Assembly (NCBI GenBank): GCA_947494925.1
Contig: CANLWS010000011.1
Location: forward strand, 1 to 64,000
Source: an uncultured Alteromonadaceae bacterium
GTDB taxonomy: Bacteria > Pseudomonadota > Gammaproteobacteria > Enterobacterales > Alteromonadaceae
DNA: 64,000 nt
Direction: 5' to 3'
Shown here: positions 61,773 through 64,000 of the stretch, one piece after another
Layout: the number at the start of each line of letters is the position of its first letter
Position numbering within the stretch: position 1 is the first letter of the stretch
Notes under the pieces: model-generated
Seen by the model: only the letters and a program-made list of their open reading frames with translations
Database searches by the model: none
What the model was told of the DNA's origin: nothing
Made by a program: the position numbers and the translations under genes

Positions 61773-63251
61773 ATGCAACAAGATGAGTCACAAGCCACCT
61801 ATCAAAGAGCCCGTTATCAAGACATTGGTTTGGTAGCTGGCCCCAGTCTGTTTGTCTTGATGTTGTTGGTAGAAAGTTGGCAGAGCGGCATGCCGATTGA
61901 GGCATGGAGAACTGCCGCCGTGGGCTTGTGGATGGCGATCTGGTGGTCTACAGAAGCGATTCCAGTGCCGGCGACAGCATTTTTACCAATCATCAGCTTT
62001 CCTGTGCTTGGGATTGCAAGCCTCAAGCAAGCCACTTCATCTTACGCCAATCCCATACTTTACCTGTTTCTCGGGGCCTTTATTCTGGCCCTTGCCGTGG
62101 AACGTTGGCAACTGCATAAACGAGTCGCGATGGCTATCCTCAGCTACACGGGAACAGACGGTAAACGTCTGATTGCCGGTTTCATGATCGTTGCTGCTTT
62201 GCTTTCAATGTGGATGACCAATACGTCCACTACCATGATGTTAATGCCAATAGCCTTGTCAGTGGCCACTGTAGTCACGGATCAGATTGAGGAGTTGTCT
62301 TTACAGAGAAAGAAAGACTTCCAGATTGCCATTTTGCTAGGACTGGCGTTTGCGGCAACAATCGGTGGATTGGCGACGCTGGTGGGCACCCCTCCAAACG
62401 CTTTATTGGCGGCTTTTATCAGCGAGAATTATGGCATTGAGATTACCTTTGCCAGTTGGATGATGGTTGGGGTTCCGGTCACTGTCATAATGTTGCCTGT
62501 GGCCTGGTATGTACTGACGCATATTTCCTTCAAAGTCGATATTCCAGCCAGTGATAAAGTCCAGCAACATATCGAAAGTCTGAAATCTGATTTGGGAAAA
62601 ATAACCAAGCCAGAAAAACGCGTGGCCATCATCTTTGCGTTAGTGATCCTGTTCTGGATGTTGCGGCGACCTTTATCTGCCTGGTTACAAATCGATTTCC
62701 TGAGTGATCCGGGTATCGTCATGTTTGGTGCGTTGTTGCTGTTCCTGTTACCCAGTGGCTCGAAAGAACAAGCTAAACTGATGACCTGGCAGGATACCTC
62801 TTCATTGCCCTGGGGAGTGCTGATCCTGTTCGGGGGCGGGTTAAGTCTGGCATCAGCTGTGGCTTCAACCGGTTTAGCAAAATATTTGGGTGAGAGCCTT
62901 GTGCCCCTTGGCAGCTTCGGACTTTTCGCGCTAATTATTGCAGCCACTGGCCTGGTAATATTTTTAACTGAATTGACCAGCAATCTGGCCACCACAGCGA
63001 CCTTTTTGCCTGTTGTGGCAGCTATTGCCTTGCAACTTGATGTGACGCCCCTGATGTTGTGCGTACCTATCACCTTGGCTGCAAGTTGCGCGTTTATGTT
63101 ACCTGTGGCGACGCCGCCTAATGCTATCGTATTTGCGTCCGGAAAAATTGCTATTCCCCAAATGGTGAAAGCAGGTGTTTTGCTCAACTTTACCGGCTTA
63201 TTTTTACTCACCGTAGTGTCAATCTGGTGGGCGCCGGCGATTTTGTTATAA
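61773..63251 (+). CDS. DASS-family sodium-coupled anion symporter
   Basis: This 492-residue transporter of the SLC13/DASS family has about eleven hydrophobic helices. It contains the S-N-T-like motif TNTSTTMM in the first half and TSNLATTATFLP in the second, the sites for Na+ and carboxylate. LVGTPPNALLAAFI and VATPPNAIVFASGK are also present. It probably imports a dicarboxylate or related anion with Na+. The gene follows the TonB receptor by 62 bases, and may be co-transcribed with the next. Confidence 0.9.
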   Translation: MQQDESQATYQRARYQDIGLVAGPSLFVLMLLVESWQSGMPIEAWRTAAVGLWMAIWWSTEAIPVPATAFLPIISFPVLGIASLKQATSSYANPILYLFLGAFILALAVERWQLHKRVAMAILSYTGTDGKRLIAGFMIVAALLSMWMTNTSTTMMLMPIALSVATVVTDQIEELSLQRKKDFQIAILLGLAFAATIGGLATLVGTPPNALLAAFISENYGIEITFASWMMVGVPVTVIMLPVAWYVLTHISFKVDIPASDKVQQHIESLKSDLGKITKPEKRVAIIFALVILFWMLRRPLSAWLQIDFLSDPGIVMFGALLLFLLPSGSKEQAKLMTWQDTSSLPWGVLILFGGGLSLASAVASTGLAKYLGESLVPLGSFGLFALIIAATGLVIFLTELTSNLATTATFLPVVAAIALQLDVTPLMLCVPITLAASCAFMLPVATPPNAIVFASGKIAIPQMVKAGVLLNFTGLFLLTVVSIWWAPAILL

Positions 63252-63276
63252 ATCAGCACGTTATAGAGGCGGAGTT

Positions 63277-64000
63277 ATGAATCAAAGAGTCAGAAAAAAC
63301 AGATTGTTATACATGATCTTGTTTCTGTTGGTCAGCACAAAAGTGTGTGCTGAGTTGCCAAAACCTGAGGTTAAATTGGACAAGCCTGTGCATCGGGTCT
63401 TATTTGTTGGCAACAGTTTCAGTTATTACAACAACGGTGTTCAGAATCACCTTAACTCATTGGTAAAGGCGGCTGGTCTGCGGGAAAAGGGTAAGACCCG
63501 CTTTCGCTTAAGCACTTTGTCAGGTGGGGGATTATATGAGCAGCAAATCAGCCATTTATTGAAACCTCAAAATCGCGTCTGGGACATGGTGGTTGTTCAG
63601 GGACACAGTCAGGAACCTATCAATCAGCATGCTGCTGCTTTTGCCAGCAATGCAAAAAGGCTGACTAATGATATACGAGAAAGTGGTGCCAAAGCAGCCT
63701 TGTTTATGACCTGGGGGTACGAAAACCAACCCGAAATGGGAGAGGCGTTGGCCAAAGCTTACATCGAGCTGGCCAATCAACTGGATGTTCTGGTTGTGCC
63801 TGTCGGATTAGCCTTCTCTGCAGCAGAAAATAACTATCCGGATATACGCCTCTTTGTACCCGATATCAAAGCGATAGGCCCTCAGGGTAAGACAACCTTT
63901 CTCAAATCCGTTAAACATCCCAGTAAAGCTGGTACCTATCTGGCTGCCTGTGTGTTTTTCAGTACCTTTTATCAACGTTCAGCTGAGGGGCTGCCTTATC
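63277..64000 (+). CDS. Exported SGNH-hydrolase-like protein (cut by window end)
   Basis: The gene starts with ATG at 63277, four bases after GGAG (63270-63274 region), and stays open to the window edge, giving at least 241 residues. It has a signal peptide (about residues 1-25, ending VCA). Block I is VLFVGNSFSYYNN with Ser as probable nucleophile. A block-V-like SVKHPSKAGTYLAACVFF carries a His near the C-terminal end. This resembles DUF4886/SGNH hydrolases, esterases that act on polysaccharides or lipids. The true C-terminus is not visible. Confidence 0.8.
   Translation, partial: MNQRVRKNRLLYMILFLLVSTKVCAELPKPEVKLDKPVHRVLFVGNSFSYYNNGVQNHLNSLVKAAGLREKGKTRFRLSTLSGGGLYEQQISHLLKPQNRVWDMVVVQGHSQEPINQHAAAFASNAKRLTNDIRESGAKAALFMTWGYENQPEMGEALAKAYIELANQLDVLVVPVGLAFSAAENNYPDIRLFVPDIKAIGPQGKTTFLKSVKHPSKAGTYLAACVFFSTFYQRSAEGLPY

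Noticed and set aside
62429-63259. Long open frame on the minus strand opposite the DASS transporter
   Set aside because: It is antisense to a well-conserved transporter, has a biased composition and no recognisable domain. The + strand frame explains the codon pattern.
1-64000. CRISPR array, prophage, toxin-antitoxin or known defence system
   Set aside because: No regular spacer-repeat pattern, no cas, integrase, capsid, restriction or nuclease genes were found in a read of both strands.

Overview
The window is about 64 kb of a bacterial chromosome with moderate GC (mid-40s percent by eye). Minor-pilin genes of the PilV-W-X-Y1-E type, a BLUF protein, MacB-type efflux genes, YghU, GlsB-type glutaminase, a DASS transporter and a large TonB receptor together suggest a marine gammaproteobacterium, probably Alteromonadales-like. 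That placement is inferred from gene content; no rRNA, tRNA or other taxonomic marker lies in the window. I see no CRISPR array, integrase, transposase gene or phage gene.

Layout. 0.3-7.0 kb: type IV pilus minor pilin operon (pilV, pilW, pilX, pilY1, pilE). 7.2-10.6 kb: minus-strand small genes (coiled-coil membrane protein, Cys-rich protein, VOC protein, DUF4199 protein, membrane-anchored LuxR-type regulator), with a MITE-like element between the last two. 10.8-15.7 kb: membrane diguanylate cyclase, tandem thioredoxin-fold protein, secreted hydrolase, BLUF photoreceptor and an acetyltransferase. 15.8-26.5 kb: mostly single enzymes (Tat/lipoprotein amine oxidase, hydrolases, nitroreductase, penicillin-acylase-family lipoprotein, glutaminase, flavodoxin) and an AT-rich patch with a small secreted protein. 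26.5-28.2 kb: two tandem paralogous secreted proteins of unknown function.

28.8-36.3 kb: a self-contained efflux and regulation unit. It has an HlyD-family adaptor, a MacB-type ATPase and permease, a sigma54-dependent response regulator and its histidine kinase. Upstream lie a -24-type promoter element and two identical-format dyads, which I read as the regulator's own sites. 36.4-39.6 kb: a YdjM-like membrane protein and an aspartase fused to a cyclic-nucleotide-binding-type domain.

39.6-45.4 kb (minus): a compact regulatory module of an ECF-like sigma factor, a receiver-PAS-like-AAA-Fis sigma54 activator, a secreted protein built from seven P-S-D-V-Y-Q repeats with a mostly 38-residue period, and a four-helix-sensor histidine kinase. 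Overlaps and 3-nt gaps tie these genes together. It is the best candidate here for an undescribed system. A perfect 24-bp palindrome separates it from a divergent run at 45.6-54.8 kb: aldehyde dehydrogenase, acetolactate-synthase-like ThDP enzyme, GltB-like FMN protein, Na+/H+ antiporter, DoxX, DUF6796-like protein, FG-GAP/UnbV protein and a small membrane protein.

54.9-64 kb: PGAP1-like hydrolase, YghU, M14 carboxypeptidase, TonB receptor, DASS symporter and an SGNH-like hydrolase cut by the window edge.
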